64,000 bases of DNA from Marinibaculum pumilum (GCF_042646425.1 NZ_JBHRTR010000025.1:1-64000); one strand, 5' to 3'; numbered from the stretch's first letter, positions 1-8,658 are shown. Program-made: numbers and translations. The notes: a model not told the origin generated them from the letters alone.

Positions 1-161
1 GAGACAGGAACCGAAGACCCGAAGCCGGCCCACAACTCGAACTCAAACTCACATGAGCAAGCAATGTGCCGGACAGCACTGGCCCCCGAGCCGAGGATCG
101 TGGCAGGACGTTGCGGCCTCCGCCGGGCGGTGATGCCGGGCCGCGGCACAGTCCCGTCGCG

Positions 162-184
162 CTCCTCGGGTCAGGCCCGAGGAG
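162..184. terminator. Stem-loop downstream of the HpaB-family gene
   Basis: Perfect 9-bp inverted repeat (CTCCTCGGG at 162-170, CCCGAGGAG at 176-184) with a 5-nt loop, lying 34 bases beyond the stop codon at 219 in the direction of minus-strand transcription. There is no T-tract after it on either strand, so it is either a weak or Rho-assisted terminator or an mRNA 3'-end stabiliser. Nothing else recognisable lies in 1-218. Confidence 0.4.
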
Positions 185-218
185 GACGGCAAATGCGGGA
201 GAAGCGGCGCGCCCCCCC

Positions 219-1610
219 TCAATGCTCCGCCGGTGCCAGGCCCGCCAGCTTCAGCGCCTTCTTCTTCGCCGCCTCCATGTCGTAATGCTTGCGGGTGACG
301 ATGCGCTGGGCATAGAGGCCGCCGCCGGCCTGCAGGTTGGTAACGAACTTCCAGCCGCCATAGGCGTCCGCGGTCAGGTCGCGGATGGCGTGGAACAGGC
401 GCATGCGGTACTCGCCATCTTCCGCCGGGCCGACCCCGGTGGCCATGTACTTGCGCACCAGGGCGCCCACCTCGTTGTTCTCCAGGTCGGCGATGCCGGG
501 CGCGGTCAGCACCGAGCCGCCGGCGATGTCGTGCAGGTGGCGGCACATCAGGTTGTAGTTCGCCGCGCCGTGATACTTGCCGGCGTTGGTGTACAGCTCG
601 TCGGGGAAGGCGGCGCCGTCCTCGCCGATCTTGCAGTTGGCGATCGCCGCCTCCAGCGCCGCCCGGATCAGGGTGGCGTGGATGATCATCTCGGTGATCT
701 TCTCGCGGATATGCCCTTCCTTCGCCAGGCCGTTCGCCTCTGCGATCAGCTGCGCGAAGCCGACCAGCTCATCCGCCTCGTCGGCCAGGAAGGCGAGCCC
801 GCCCAGCCGCTCCCACAGCCCCAGGGAATGGGCGAAGACGGCGGCGAACTTCGTCTCCCCGTCCAGGAAGATCCGCTCGTTCGGCACGAACACATCGTCG
901 AAGATGACGAAGCCTTCCGGGAAGTTGTGGGTGGCGGAGATCGGGAAGCTCCGCATGTCCTCGTGCCGGGGGGCATAGGTGGTGTTGACGATCTTCACCC
1001 CCGCCGCGTTCACCGGCACCGCACAGGCGATGGCATAGTCCTCCTCGCCCGGCTTCATCGCCTTGGTCGGGATGGTCAGCAGCTCGTGGCTCAGCGAGGC
1101 GCCGGTGATGTGCAGCTTGGCGCCGCGGATCACCACCCCGTCGTCGCGCCGCTCCACCACCCTTGTATAGGCGTCGGGGTCGGTCTGCTTGCCTGGCGGC
1201 AGCGAGCGGTCGCCCTTGGCGTCGGTGATGCATTCGGTGATGCGGGTGTCGGCCGCCTGCATCTCCGCCACCCATTTGCGCATCCGTTCCGCATAGACCG
1301 GGAACTGCTCGCCGATCCGCCCCGCCACCGTGGTGACCGTCATCAGCGACTGGTAGGTAGTGTTGGCGACGATGTCCGCCTGGTGCAGCAGCGGGATGCG
1401 GTCGCGCAGTTCCGCCCCGGAGCGCGGGATCGACATCATCGCGTTCACCGCGCCGGGCGCGGGATCGTAGAAGCTGTCGTAGCAGTCCGCGATCCGGTCG
1501 AGCGAGGCATTGAGCTGCGGATGCGCCGCCACGTCGGGCACCCGCTCCCCCTCGAAATAGGTTTCCCGCCCGTCGTTCAGCGAGGCCTTGTACTGCGCGC
1601 CGGTCATCAT
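219..1610 (-). CDS. 4-hydroxyphenylacetate 3-hydroxylase (HpaB) / 4-hydroxybutyryl-CoA dehydratase (AbfD) superfamily protein
   Basis: 463 aa, full length for the HpaB/AbfD flavoprotein family of acyl-CoA-dehydrogenase fold. The central block TDAKGDRS followed by RGAKLHITGASLSHELL is the family's flavin and substrate region. Compared from memory with characterised members, the four [4Fe-4S] ligands of AbfD (two Cys near residue 100, a His and a Cys near 295) are absent. The active-site His of HpaB monooxygenases, just ahead of the DR motif, is replaced by Glu (ECITDAKGDR). Neither classical activity can therefore be assigned. No HpaC-type flavin reductase is nearby. A Shine-Dalgarno sequence GGAGGA precedes the first of two tandem ATG codons. 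The gene follows a thioesterase and an AraC gene on the same strand, suggesting an aromatic or acyl-CoA substrate. Confidence 0.75.
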   Translation of the reverse strand: MMTGAQYKASLNDGRETYFEGERVPDVAAHPQLNASLDRIADCYDSFYDPAPGAVNAMMSIPRSGAELRDRIPLLHQADIVANTTYQSLMTVTTVAGRIGEQFPVYAERMRKWVAEMQAADTRITECITDAKGDRSLPPGKQTDPDAYTRVVERRDDGVVIRGAKLHITGASLSHELLTIPTKAMKPGEEDYAIACAVPVNAAGVKIVNTTYAPRHEDMRSFPISATHNFPEGFVIFDDVFVPNERIFLDGETKFAAVFAHSLGLWERLGGLAFLADEADELVGFAQLIAEANGLAKEGHIREKITEMIIHATLIRAALEAAIANCKIGEDGAAFPDELYTNAGKYHGAANYNLMCRHLHDIAGGSVLTAPGIADLENNEVGALVRKYMATGVGPAEDGEYRMRLFHAIRDLTADAYGGWKFVTNLQAGGGLYAQRIVTRKHYDMEAAKKKALKLAGLAPAEH

Positions 1611-1721
1611 GGTCGGGGCGTCCTCCGATATTCTGTTTTCTTTTGGTCCGACCGATGGTGCCCTATCCGGCCCGGCACCGCCAGATCGCGTCAGGCAAAA
1701 TTGTCGGACAGTCCGGCCGGT

Positions 1722-2150
1722 TCAGCCGGCCTGGCCACGCAGGATCGCCACCACTTCCTCCGGCATCGGCACGGCGCGGATTCGGCCCGGATCGTCGGGA
1801 TCGCGGGCAGTCCAGACCCGGGTCTCGGACGCCTCCACCGACTTCGTGCCGTTTCTGCTCAGGACATGGCGGACCTGGAAACTGGAGCGGCTGAGATCGG
1901 CGATCTCGCTGTCGATCGCCACCTCGTCGCCGAACTTGCAGGGCGCGAAGAACTCGCCCCCGGTCTTCACCATCGGGATGCCGAGGATGCCGTACTTCGC
2001 CGTCCACTTGATCTTCACCATGCCGAAGCCGGTGGAGAGCAGCCGGTCGGTGGAGGCGTCGAACATCGCGAAATAGCGCGGATAGAAGACGATCCCGGCC
2101 GGATCGCAATCGCCCCACTCGATCTGCAGTTCGCGCCTGTTCGTCAGCAT
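1722..2150 (-). CDS. 4-hydroxybenzoyl-CoA-type acyl-CoA thioesterase (4HBT hotdog fold)
   Basis: 142 aa, the usual length of a single hotdog domain. The N-terminal motif WGDCDPAGIVFYPRY matches the 4HBT signature, in which the Asp (residue 17 in the Pseudomonas enzyme) activates the thioester for hydrolysis. The start is set by GGGGAGGAA 6 nt ahead of the ATG at 2150; the frame is open further upstream but overlaps the AraC gene there. It lies 111 nt upstream of the HpaB-family gene and downstream of the AraC gene, so the three probably share a transcript. Likely role: release of CoA from a hydroxyaryl-CoA. The actual acyl group cannot be read from sequence. Confidence 0.85.
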   Translation of the reverse strand: MLTNRRELQIEWGDCDPAGIVFYPRYFAMFDASTDRLLSTGFGMVKIKWTAKYGILGIPMVKTGGEFFAPCKFGDEVAIDSEIADLSRSSFQVRHVLSRNGTKSVEASETRVWTARDPDDPGRIRAVPMPEEVVAILRGQAG

Positions 2151-2256
2151 GGACGATTCCTCCCCTTTGCCTCGGTTGCGGCCGACATCTTGCCCGGCCG
2201 CCGCAAAAGTCGGCAAGGCACGCGGTCGCGGCCGGCGGAAAGGCCAGGCAGGAAGG

Positions 2257-3231
2257 TCAGGCGGAGCGAGGACGGTGGCCGGCGCGGAAATCGCGCGGCG
2301 TGCAGCCGAAGGCGCGCCGGAAGGCGCGGCTGAAATGGGCGGCATCGCTGAACCCCCAGCGATAGGCGATCTGGGACACAGGCGTGCCCTCCGAGGCCGT
2401 CAGCGCATCGCGGCAGCGCAGCAGGCGCTGGTGCCAGATCCAGCGGTCGGGGGTCCAGCCGCTGCCGGCGAACAGGCGATGCAGCTGGCGGCCAGAGATC
2501 CCGACCGCCGCCGCGACCCGCTCCGGCGACAGTTCCGGATCGGCCAGGTTCCTCAGGATATGGCCGGTCACCCGTGCCAGCAGGCGGCGGCGGTGGTCGT
2601 CGCCGGCACCGGCCACCACCGGCTCCAGCGCCGTGGCCAGCAGCTCCAGGCTGGCCTGCAGCACCGCCTCCTGCTGCCCTTCGGGCAGCGCATTGCCCGG
2701 CTGCGCCAGGAAGCGCAGATGGGCGGCCAGGAGGCCGGCGGTCCCGGTGCGCGCATCCACCGCCCGGCCCGTCAGGTCGCGGGCATTGGGCAGCAGCGCG
2801 TCCAGCCCCGCCTGCGGCAGCAGCAGGGTCAGCTTGCGCAGGCGGCCGGGCACCTGGAAGTCGATCGGACGGGTGGTGTCCCACAACAGGAAGCGGCCGG
2901 GCGACAGCTCCGCCTCCTGCCCGTTCTGGGCGATCCGCTCCCGCCCCTCCAGGACATAGAGCAGGCCATAGCCCGCCCGGTCGGTCCGCGCGATCTCCGC
3001 GCGGCCGCGCCGGCCGCGGCAGGGATCGCAGGCGCATGCCAGGATCTCCGCCCGGCCGAGGGCCTGCCGGCGGATCCGGCCGTCGAAGGCCGGGTCGCGG
3101 CTGAACGGCAGGTCCCAGGCGTTGTGCGTGGCGCTGACCGCCTCGCGCCAGGCCTCGTACTGGCGCGGGCGGGCGATGCCGATCGTGCTGAAACGCTCCC
3201 CGCCTTGCGCAGGCGGCGCGGCGGCGGCCAT
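2257..3231 (-). CDS. AraC-family transcriptional regulator
   Basis: 324 aa. The N-terminal two thirds resemble the AraC_binding_2 (FeaR/XylS-type) effector domain; the C-terminal about 100 residues hold two helix-turn-helix units (LSPERVAAAVGISGRQLHRLF and VSQIAYRWGFSDAAHFSRAFRRAFG). The second carries the family signature. GGGAGGAG lies upstream of the ATG at 3231. The gene is divergent from the cupin gene at 3454 and followed by the thioesterase and HpaB-family genes. It is the natural local activator for both directions, probably responding to an aromatic effector; this is inference from position. Confidence 0.9.
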   Translation of the reverse strand: MAAAAPPAQGGERFSTIGIARPRQYEAWREAVSATHNAWDLPFSRDPAFDGRIRRQALGRAEILACACDPCRGRRGRAEIARTDRAGYGLLYVLEGRERIAQNGQEAELSPGRFLLWDTTRPIDFQVPGRLRKLTLLLPQAGLDALLPNARDLTGRAVDARTGTAGLLAAHLRFLAQPGNALPEGQQEAVLQASLELLATALEPVVAGAGDDHRRRLLARVTGHILRNLADPELSPERVAAAVGISGRQLHRLFAGSGWTPDRWIWHQRLLRCRDALTASEGTPVSQIAYRWGFSDAAHFSRAFRRAFGCTPRDFRAGHRPRSA

Positions 3232-3453
3232 GCCCCGTCTCCTCCCGATGGTTGCGGGCCGGCCGTTATCCCCGGCCTGGCACCCTCCCTTATCGCATGC
3301 CGTGCGCGCGACGTCTTCCCGAGCGGCGGCCCGAGGCAGCCTGGGTCAAGCTTTCGGTCACGGCGGGGCAAGACCGCGCCGGCGGCACCGTTCAGGATCG
3401 GCGGTCAAGGGCAGGCGCTAGGACCGGCCCGCACCGGAGATGGAGAAACGCCC
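3232..3453. promoter_or_regulatory. Divergent araC-type / cupin promoter region
   Basis: The 222-nt intergenic region contains two direct copies of GGTCAAG (3344-3350 and 3403-3409), 59 nt apart start to start, on the cupin-coding strand. Direct repeats of this kind are what AraC/XylS proteins bind. No convincing -35/-10 pair is visible. Confidence 0.3.
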
Positions 3454-3885
3454 ATGAACATCGCCACGACCACCGACGACAATCCCGCCGACATCCTGTG
3501 CCGCGCCGACGACATCGCCTGGATCGGCTTCGCCCCCGGCATCGACTACAAGGTGCTGCGCACCAGCGCCGAGACCGGCACCTGGACGGTCATGTTCCGC
3601 TGCGCCAAGGGAACGGAGTTCCCGCCGCACTATCATCACGGCGCCGGCGAATACCTGATGACCAAGGGTGTGATGGACTATCGCGCCGGCACCGCGAAGG
3701 CCGGCGACTATGGCTACGAGCCGCTCGGCGTCTATCACGAGAGCACGCGCTTCCTGGAGGATTCCGAGCTCCTGTTCACCAACCACGGCCCGGTCGCCTT
3801 CGTGAACCCGGACATGTCGATCCAGATGCTGCTGGACTGGAAGTTCTTCGCCGACGCCGCCGCGCAACAGAAGGCGGCAGCCTGA
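3454..3885 (+). CDS. Cupin dioxygenase of the acetylacetone / 2,4'-dihydroxyacetophenone dioxygenase family
   Basis: 143 aa single-domain cupin. The metal site is visible as His59-x-His61 (followed by His62), Glu66 and His95 (FPPHYHHGAGEYLM and GVYHES), matching the His/Glu ligand pattern of Dke1- and DAD-like cupins that cleave C-C bonds next to ketones. GGAG sits 8 nt before the ATG at 3454. It is divergent from the AraC gene and convergent with the amidohydrolase at 3937. A hydroxyacetophenone or beta-diketone substrate is plausible given the thioesterase and flavoprotein next door, but a ChrR-like sensory cupin cannot be fully excluded. Confidence 0.7.
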   Translation: MNIATTTDDNPADILCRADDIAWIGFAPGIDYKVLRTSAETGTWTVMFRCAKGTEFPPHYHHGAGEYLMTKGVMDYRAGTAKAGDYGYEPLGVYHESTRFLEDSELLFTNHGPVAFVNPDMSIQMLLDWKFFADAAAQQKAAA

Positions 3886-3899
3886 GCGCGGGCCACATG

Positions 3900-3930
3900 C
3901 CCCGGCCGGCGGCACCCGCCGCGGCCGGGG
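3900..3930. terminator. Hairpin between convergent cupin and amidohydrolase genes
   Basis: Inverted repeat with arms CCCCGGCC (3900-3907) and GGCCGGGG (3923-3930), extendable inwards with one bulge. It lies between two convergent genes ending at 3885 and 3937, where a bidirectional terminator would be expected. No T-tract. Confidence 0.5.
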
Positions 3931-3936
3931 AACCGG

Positions 3937-5130
3937 CTACGCGGCCGAGACCTGTCCCGGCCGCCGCAGTTCCGGCGCCAGGCCCGCGCCCATCATGTCG
4001 ACGAAATTGTCGCGGTAGAAGCGGTCGACGGCGCGGGCCGGGGTGTCGCGCAGGCTCTCGTCGAAGCGCTTGCAGGGGTTCCGCCCGCCTTCGATATGCG
4101 GGAAGTCGGAGGAGAACATCGCCACTTCCGGCCCCGCATTGGCGATGATCCAGCCGGCATCCTCGTGCGGATAGGGCGCGGCGCGGAACTGCCGGCGCAC
4201 GATCTCCGACGGCTTCGCGCTCAGCCTCTGCAGCCGTTCCTCGTTGCGCATGAAGGCATGGGCGGCGGAATCCATCGCCCGCATCCAGCCCGGCAGCCAG
4301 TTCGCGCCCAGCTCGATCGCGCCCCATTTCAGGGCGGGGAAGCGGTCGAACACGCCGTCGAAGATCAGGGTGGCGGCGGTCTGCATCACCGCCTCCGGGA
4401 TCGGCATGTAGCTGACGGAGGTGAAATTGTCGTCGCCGCCGTGGAAGTCCGGCACCGGCGGCAGGCCGTTCTCCTTGTAGACCGGGTTCACCTTTTCCTC
4501 GCCGCCGACATGGAACAGCACCGGCAGGCCGGCCTCCTGCGCCAGCGCCCAGAGCGGGTCCAGGCCGACATGGCTGGGCGAATGGGCCTGCGGGCATTTC
4601 GACGGCACCATCAGTCCCTTGGCGCCCAGCCGGATCGCCTCCTCCGCGCAGGCCCGCGCGCGGTCGAAATCTTCCAGGGGCACATAGGCGGTAGCCAGCA
4701 GCCGCCGGTCGACGGCGCAGAAGTCGGTCATCATCCGGTTGTGGGCGCTGGCGGCGGCGTAGCACAGCTCCATGTCGTCGGACTGGTCGAGGCCGAAATT
4801 GCCCAGGCAGAAGGTGGTGAAGACCAGCTGGCTGGCAAAGCCCATATAGTCCAGCGCCTCGCTGCGGTCGGCGGGAATGAAGGCGCCATGCGCGTCGTAG
4901 TTCTTGCGCAGCATGACATTCTCGTTCGCCGCCGCGCGGAAGTCGGGGTCCGCGTGATGGTCCTTCGCCGCCGCGACCGCCTTTGCCTGCTGCGCCGACA
5001 GCGCCCGGTACTGCGGCCGTTCATGCAGCCGTTCCCGCAGGCGCGCTTCCAGGTAGGAGTCCAGGCAGTCCGCCGTCTCCATCAGGTGGCTGTCGGCGTC
5101 GTGGATCAGGCGATCCCCGGCATAGGACAT
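3937..5130 (-). CDS. Amidohydrolase-2 / ACMSD-like metal-dependent hydrolase or decarboxylase
   Basis: 397 aa. The N-terminus carries the metal motif DADSH (Asp11-x-Asp13-x-His15, the D-x-D-x-H form common in this group), a barrel His in LFHVGG, and the C-terminal SSDFPH with the catalytic Asp. The family includes ACMSD, gamma-resorcylate decarboxylase and lactonases, so decarboxylation or hydrolysis of an aromatic acid is possible. The gene starts 36 nt after livF and is last in the liv operon. The spacer has a short GC hairpin (5149-5162). Co-transcription with an amino-acid/amide-type ABC importer suggests that it acts on the imported compound. Confidence 0.8.
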   Translation of the reverse strand: MSYAGDRLIHDADSHLMETADCLDSYLEARLRERLHERPQYRALSAQQAKAVAAAKDHHADPDFRAAANENVMLRKNYDAHGAFIPADRSEALDYMGFASQLVFTTFCLGNFGLDQSDDMELCYAAASAHNRMMTDFCAVDRRLLATAYVPLEDFDRARACAEEAIRLGAKGLMVPSKCPQAHSPSHVGLDPLWALAQEAGLPVLFHVGGEEKVNPVYKENGLPPVPDFHGGDDNFTSVSYMPIPEAVMQTAATLIFDGVFDRFPALKWGAIELGANWLPGWMRAMDSAAHAFMRNEERLQRLSAKPSEIVRRQFRAAPYPHEDAGWIIANAGPEVAMFSSDFPHIEGGRNPCKRFDESLRDTPARAVDRFYRDNFVDMMGAGLAPELRRPGQVSAA

Positions 5131-5166
5131 CTCACTCTCCCGTCATTCCGGCGCTGGCGCCGTTTC

Positions 5167-5823
5167 CTACCCCTCGACCGCGACTTTCATGTTCGCGCCC
5201 CGCTCGATCACGAAGTTGCGGTCCAGGAAGACTTCCGAATGGGTCAGCTCCGACTGGCTGATCAGGATCGCGGTATTGCTGCTCTTCAGGCCGGAGATCA
5301 CGTCGGACAGGCGCTGCGCCAGCGCCGGCGCCACCCCTTCGAACGGCTCGTCGAGCAGCAGCAGGCGGGTGCCGGCGGCGAGCGCGCGACCCAGCGCGAC
5401 CAGCTTCTGCTGCCCGCCGGAGAGCAGCAGTGCGCGGCGGTCGGCCATCTGGCGCAGCTCCGGCATCGCGGCATAGACCGCTTTCAGCCGCGCCTCGCCG
5501 TCCAGCTCGCTGGTCACCCAGGTCGGCAGCAGGATATTTTCCTCCACCGTCAGGTCGGGGATCAGGCCGCGATCCTCCGGCATGTAGCCGATGCCCAGCG
5601 CGGCGCGGTGATGCACCGGCACCTTCGTCAGGTCCACGCCGTCCAGGCTGATGCCGCCGGAGGCGGCCCGCACCATGCCCATGACCGCCCGCATCGCCGT
5701 GGTCTTGCCGGCGCCGTTGCGGCCCGACAGGCCCACCATCTCGCCGCGCATCACCTCCAGCGAGAGGCCGCGCAGCGCCTCCACCGAGCCGATGCGCACA
5801 TGCAGGCCGGAGACCTTAAGCAT
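5167..5823 (-). CDS. livF: Branched-chain-type ABC transporter ATPase (LivF family)
   Basis: 218 aa. Walker A GRNGAGKTT, signature LLSGGQQK and Walker B LLLLDEPFEG are all intact. The start at 5823 overlaps the livG stop by 8 nt and gives the usual LivF N-terminus MLKVSGLHV. It energises uptake together with LivG at the inner membrane. The protein is slightly shorter than the typical 233-240 aa. Confidence 0.9.
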   Translation of the reverse strand: MLKVSGLHVRIGSVEALRGLSLEVMRGEMVGLSGRNGAGKTTAMRAVMGMVRAASGGISLDGVDLTKVPVHHRAALGIGYMPEDRGLIPDLTVEENILLPTWVTSELDGEARLKAVYAAMPELRQMADRRALLLSGGQQKLVALGRALAAGTRLLLLDEPFEGVAPALAQRLSDVISGLKSSNTAILISQSELTHSEVFLDRNFVIERGANMKVAVEG

Positions 5824-6691
5824 CGCCGCCTCCCCCGCCGTCCCGCTCGGGCGTCCCGTTGCCGTTCCCGCGGGCTGTGCCGGTGACGTATTTCTGCACC
5901 GCCGGGTCGGACAGCACCTCGTCGGGGGCATCGTCGGCGATGATCTCGCCGGCATAGAAGGCCAGTACCCGGTCGGCATAGCGGGTGACGATGTCCATGT
6001 CGTGTTCCACGAACAGCACGGCGACCTCCTCGCCGTCGGTGCCGGCGAGCGCGGCCATCACCCGGTCCATCAGGGGGAACTTCTCCTCCGTCGAGACGCC
6101 GCTGGTCGGTTCGTCCAGCAGCAGCACCCGCGGCCGGCGGGCCAGCGCCATGGCAATGTCGATCAGCTTCCGCACGCCGCCGGGCAGCTCATTCACCGGC
6201 TGGTCTGCATAATCCTGCAGCTCGAAGCGGGCCAGCATGGCATGGGCTGCCGCGAGCGCCGCGCCGCTGCGGGCGGCACCGAAAAAGGCACCGAGGCCGC
6301 GCGGTGCGGCGCCGCCATGGTCCGACCGGCCGGCACCGACCGCGACCAGCAGGTTCTCCAGCGGGGTCATCGGCTCGCAGAGCTGCGGGATCTGGAACGA
6401 CCGGCAGACCCCCAGCCGGGTGATCTGCCGCGGCCCCAGCGCGGTGATGTCGCGGCCCGCCAGGGTGATGCGGCCGGCATCGGGCTTCAGGTAGCCGGTG
6501 ACCATGTTCACGAAGGTGGTCTTGCCTGCCCCGTTGGCGCCGATCAGCGACAGCCGCGCGCCGGTCGGCACCGTGACATGGATATCGGATGCGGCGACCA
6601 CCGCACCGAAGCGCTTCTGCAGGCCATGCGCCTCCAGCACCGTGCCGGCGGCGGCCGGCACCGGCGGGGCCTGTTCGTCCGCCTCGCTCAT
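5816..6691 (-). CDS. livG: Branched-chain-type ABC transporter ATPase (LivG family)
   Basis: 291 aa. Walker A GANGAGKTT, a LivG-type signature region (LPGGVRK in place of LSGGQ) and Walker B VLLLDEPTSGV are present, and the C-terminus carries the LivG extension. The signature is a natural LivG-like degeneration, with LPGG instead of LSGG. The last 15 residues are Gly/Asn/Asp-rich. ATGA overlap with livM at 6688-6691 implies translational coupling. Confidence 0.9.
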   Translation of the reverse strand: MSEADEQAPPVPAAAGTVLEAHGLQKRFGAVVAASDIHVTVPTGARLSLIGANGAGKTTFVNMVTGYLKPDAGRITLAGRDITALGPRQITRLGVCRSFQIPQLCEPMTPLENLLVAVGAGRSDHGGAAPRGLGAFFGAARSGAALAAAHAMLARFELQDYADQPVNELPGGVRKLIDIAMALARRPRVLLLDEPTSGVSTEEKFPLMDRVMAALAGTDGEEVAVLFVEHDMDIVTRYADRVLAFYAGEIIADDAPDEVLSDPAVQKYVTGTARGNGNGTPERDGGGGGDA

Positions 6692-7713
6692 TCCTGCCCC
6701 TCCGCGCGCAGGGTGCGCCGCCGGCCCAGGCGGCTCCACAGCGAACCGATGCCGTTCGGCAGGAACAGCATCACCAGCAGCAGGAAGGCGCCGAGGAACA
6801 GCTGCCAGCTTTCCGGGAAGTACTGGTTGGCGAAGGAGCGCACCAGCTCCGTCGCCAGGGCAGCCAGGAACACCGCGCCGACCGAGGCGTGGCCGGCCAG
6901 GATGGCGATGAAGACGAACTCGCCGGAGGTCGTCCAGTAGCTGAAGAAGGGGTCGATATGGCCGAGCGCGAAGCCGTTCAGCACGCCGCCGATGCCGCCC
7001 AGCGCGCCGGCGATGGTGAAGTTGCGCACCGTCACCCAGAACACCGACGCGCCCAGATATTCCACCCGCAGCTCGTTCTCCCGCACCGCCTGGGCCAGCA
7101 GGCCGGCCATCGAATCGAAGTGGAGCCGCGACAGGCCGGCCGCCGTCACGGCGAGCAGGACGGCGACGACATAGAGGGCATAGTCGGACTGCGCCACGTC
7201 CGGCGCCCAGCCCAGATAGGTCGGCTCCGGCACGTTGAAGCCGTCGGAGCCGCCGATCACCGTCAGCTTCGCCAGCACGCCGTACAGCACCATCGACAAC
7301 GCCATGGTCAGCATCGCGAAGAAGATGCCGCGATAGCGCGCGATCAGCGGCGCCACGATGCCGGAAATCACCATCCCGGCCACCGCGCCGACGGCCAGCA
7401 GCACGAAGATGTCGGTGACCCCGCCGCGCGACGCCAGCAGGCCGGCACCATAGGCCCCCAGGCAATAGACCAGGCCCTGGCCGAAGGAGACCAGGCCGCC
7501 GCGCATCAGATGCACAATGCCCAGCGCCACCAGGCCGTAGGCACCCGCCTTGGTCATGGTGAACAGCAGCCAGGCCGGCAGGGCCAGCCCGACCAGGATC
7601 AGCGCGACCGCGGCGATCACCGCCATCAGCGCGGTGAGCAGCGCCGCGCGAAGGGGGGAGGCAGCGGGGGGCGACGCGGCCGCGGAGCGGCCGTCCGTAG
7701 CGGGGCCGTTCAT
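6688..7713 (-). CDS. livM: Branched-chain-type ABC transporter permease (LivM family)
   Basis: 341 aa with about nine hydrophobic segments. The LivM hallmark block GLVSFGQGLVYCLGAYGAG is seen at residues 73-91, and the C-terminus is basic. It overlaps both livH (7710-7713) and livG by 4 nt. Pairs with LivH to form the membrane channel. The substrate may be an amino acid, an amide, urea or an aromatic acid; HAAT-family permeases do not reveal it. Confidence 0.92.
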   Translation of the reverse strand: MNGPATDGRSAAASPPAASPLRAALLTALMAVIAAVALILVGLALPAWLLFTMTKAGAYGLVALGIVHLMRGGLVSFGQGLVYCLGAYGAGLLASRGGVTDIFVLLAVGAVAGMVISGIVAPLIARYRGIFFAMLTMALSMVLYGVLAKLTVIGGSDGFNVPEPTYLGWAPDVAQSDYALYVVAVLLAVTAAGLSRLHFDSMAGLLAQAVRENELRVEYLGASVFWVTVRNFTIAGALGGIGGVLNGFALGHIDPFFSYWTTSGEFVFIAILAGHASVGAVFLAALATELVRSFANQYFPESWQLFLGAFLLLVMLFLPNGIGSLWSRLGRRRTLRAEGQE

Positions 7714-8606
7714 ATCTTCCGTGCCTGCACGCGCTGGAACAGGCCCTCGGGCCGGAACACCAGCACCAGCACCATGACCATGTAGATGATGAAGATCTCC
7801 GCCTCCGGCAGTTCGTAGACCGCGAAGGAGCGCGCCAGGCCGACGATCACCGCGCCGATCGCAGCCCCCGGGATGCTGCCCAGGCCGCCGATGATCACCA
7901 CCGCGAAACTGACCACGATGATGCTGACGCTGACCCCAGGCTGCACCGCGATCAGCGGGCTGGTGAAGGCGCCGCCCAGGGCGGCCAGGAAGATGCCGAT
8001 GCCGAAGGCCAGCATGTAGATGCGGGCGACATTGACCCCCATCCCGGCGCTGACCTCCGGGTTGTGGATCACCGCGACGACGATCTTGCCGATCCGGGTG
8101 CGGTTCAGCCAGAGCCAGACGCCGAGGCCGCAGATCATCGCCAGCACGATCAGCAGCAGGTCGTAGCCGACATAGAACAGGCTGCCGATCTCCACATTGC
8201 CGAACAGGGTGCGCGGCTCGAAGACGTAGTAGGGCTGCACGCCCCAGATCAGCTTGGTGATGTCCTCCAGCATCAGGAAGACGGCATAGGTCACCAGCAG
8301 GATCACCACCTCGTCCCGGCCGTAGAACAGCCGCAGCAGGCCGCGCTCCAGCAGCGGCGCGACGATCACCGCCACCGCGATGGCGGACAGCAGCATCGCC
8401 AGCAGGCTGAACTCCGCCGGCAGGCCGAGCCCGGCGAAGAACGGCACGAACACCGCCGCGGCATAGGCGCCGACAGCGTAGAGCCCGCCATGCGCCAGGT
8501 TCAGGATCCGCAGGACACCGAAGATCAGGGTCAGGCCGAGCGCGACGATGAACAGCCAGGACGCATAGATCAGGCCGTCGACGACGATCGTCAGGACCTG
8601 GTTCAT
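7710..8606 (-). CDS. livH: Branched-chain-type ABC transporter permease (LivH family)
   Basis: 298 aa. The N-terminal pattern GLTLIFGVLRILNLAHGGLYAVGAY is the LivH signature, followed by about eight membrane segments. A GC stem-loop ends 4 nt before the ATG and contains the only G-rich stretch that could serve as ribosome-binding site, so initiation is probably dampened relative to livK. Confidence 0.92.
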   Translation of the reverse strand: MNQVLTIVVDGLIYASWLFIVALGLTLIFGVLRILNLAHGGLYAVGAYAAAVFVPFFAGLGLPAEFSLLAMLLSAIAVAVIVAPLLERGLLRLFYGRDEVVILLVTYAVFLMLEDITKLIWGVQPYYVFEPRTLFGNVEIGSLFYVGYDLLLIVLAMICGLGVWLWLNRTRIGKIVVAVIHNPEVSAGMGVNVARIYMLAFGIGIFLAALGGAFTSPLIAVQPGVSVSIIVVSFAVVIIGGLGSIPGAAIGAVIVGLARSFAVYELPEAEIFIIYMVMVLVLVFRPEGLFQRVQARKI

Positions 8607-8610
8607 GGCC

Positions 8611-8658
8611 GCCCCCCGTCGGGGGGCAGGCGGCCGCCCGCGCGTATGCCGGCGGCCG
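8611..8658 (-). promoter_or_regulatory. Two stem-loops in the livK-livH spacer
   Basis: First stem: GCCCCCC (8611-8617) and GGGGGGC (8621-8627), 3-nt loop. Second stem: CGGCCGCC (8631-8638) and GGCGGCCG (8651-8658), 12-nt loop. Both lie in the 91-nt spacer between livK (stop at 8698) and livH (start at 8606). Such structures after a periplasmic-binding-protein gene typically protect its mRNA from 3' decay and lower expression of downstream permease genes. In the mRNA the G-rich arm of the first stem ends 4 nt before the livH AUG and would be paired. Confidence 0.6.

Noticed and set aside
219..1610. Annotating this gene as 4-hydroxybutyryl-CoA dehydratase
   Set aside because: The Cys and His ligands of the iron-sulfur cluster are not present at the expected positions.
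66..2333. A 755-codon open frame on the plus strand opposite the HpaB-family and thioesterase genes
   Set aside because: It is rich in His, Asp, Arg and Gly with no family motif, and runs antisense to genes with clear motifs; typical GC-driven shadow frame.
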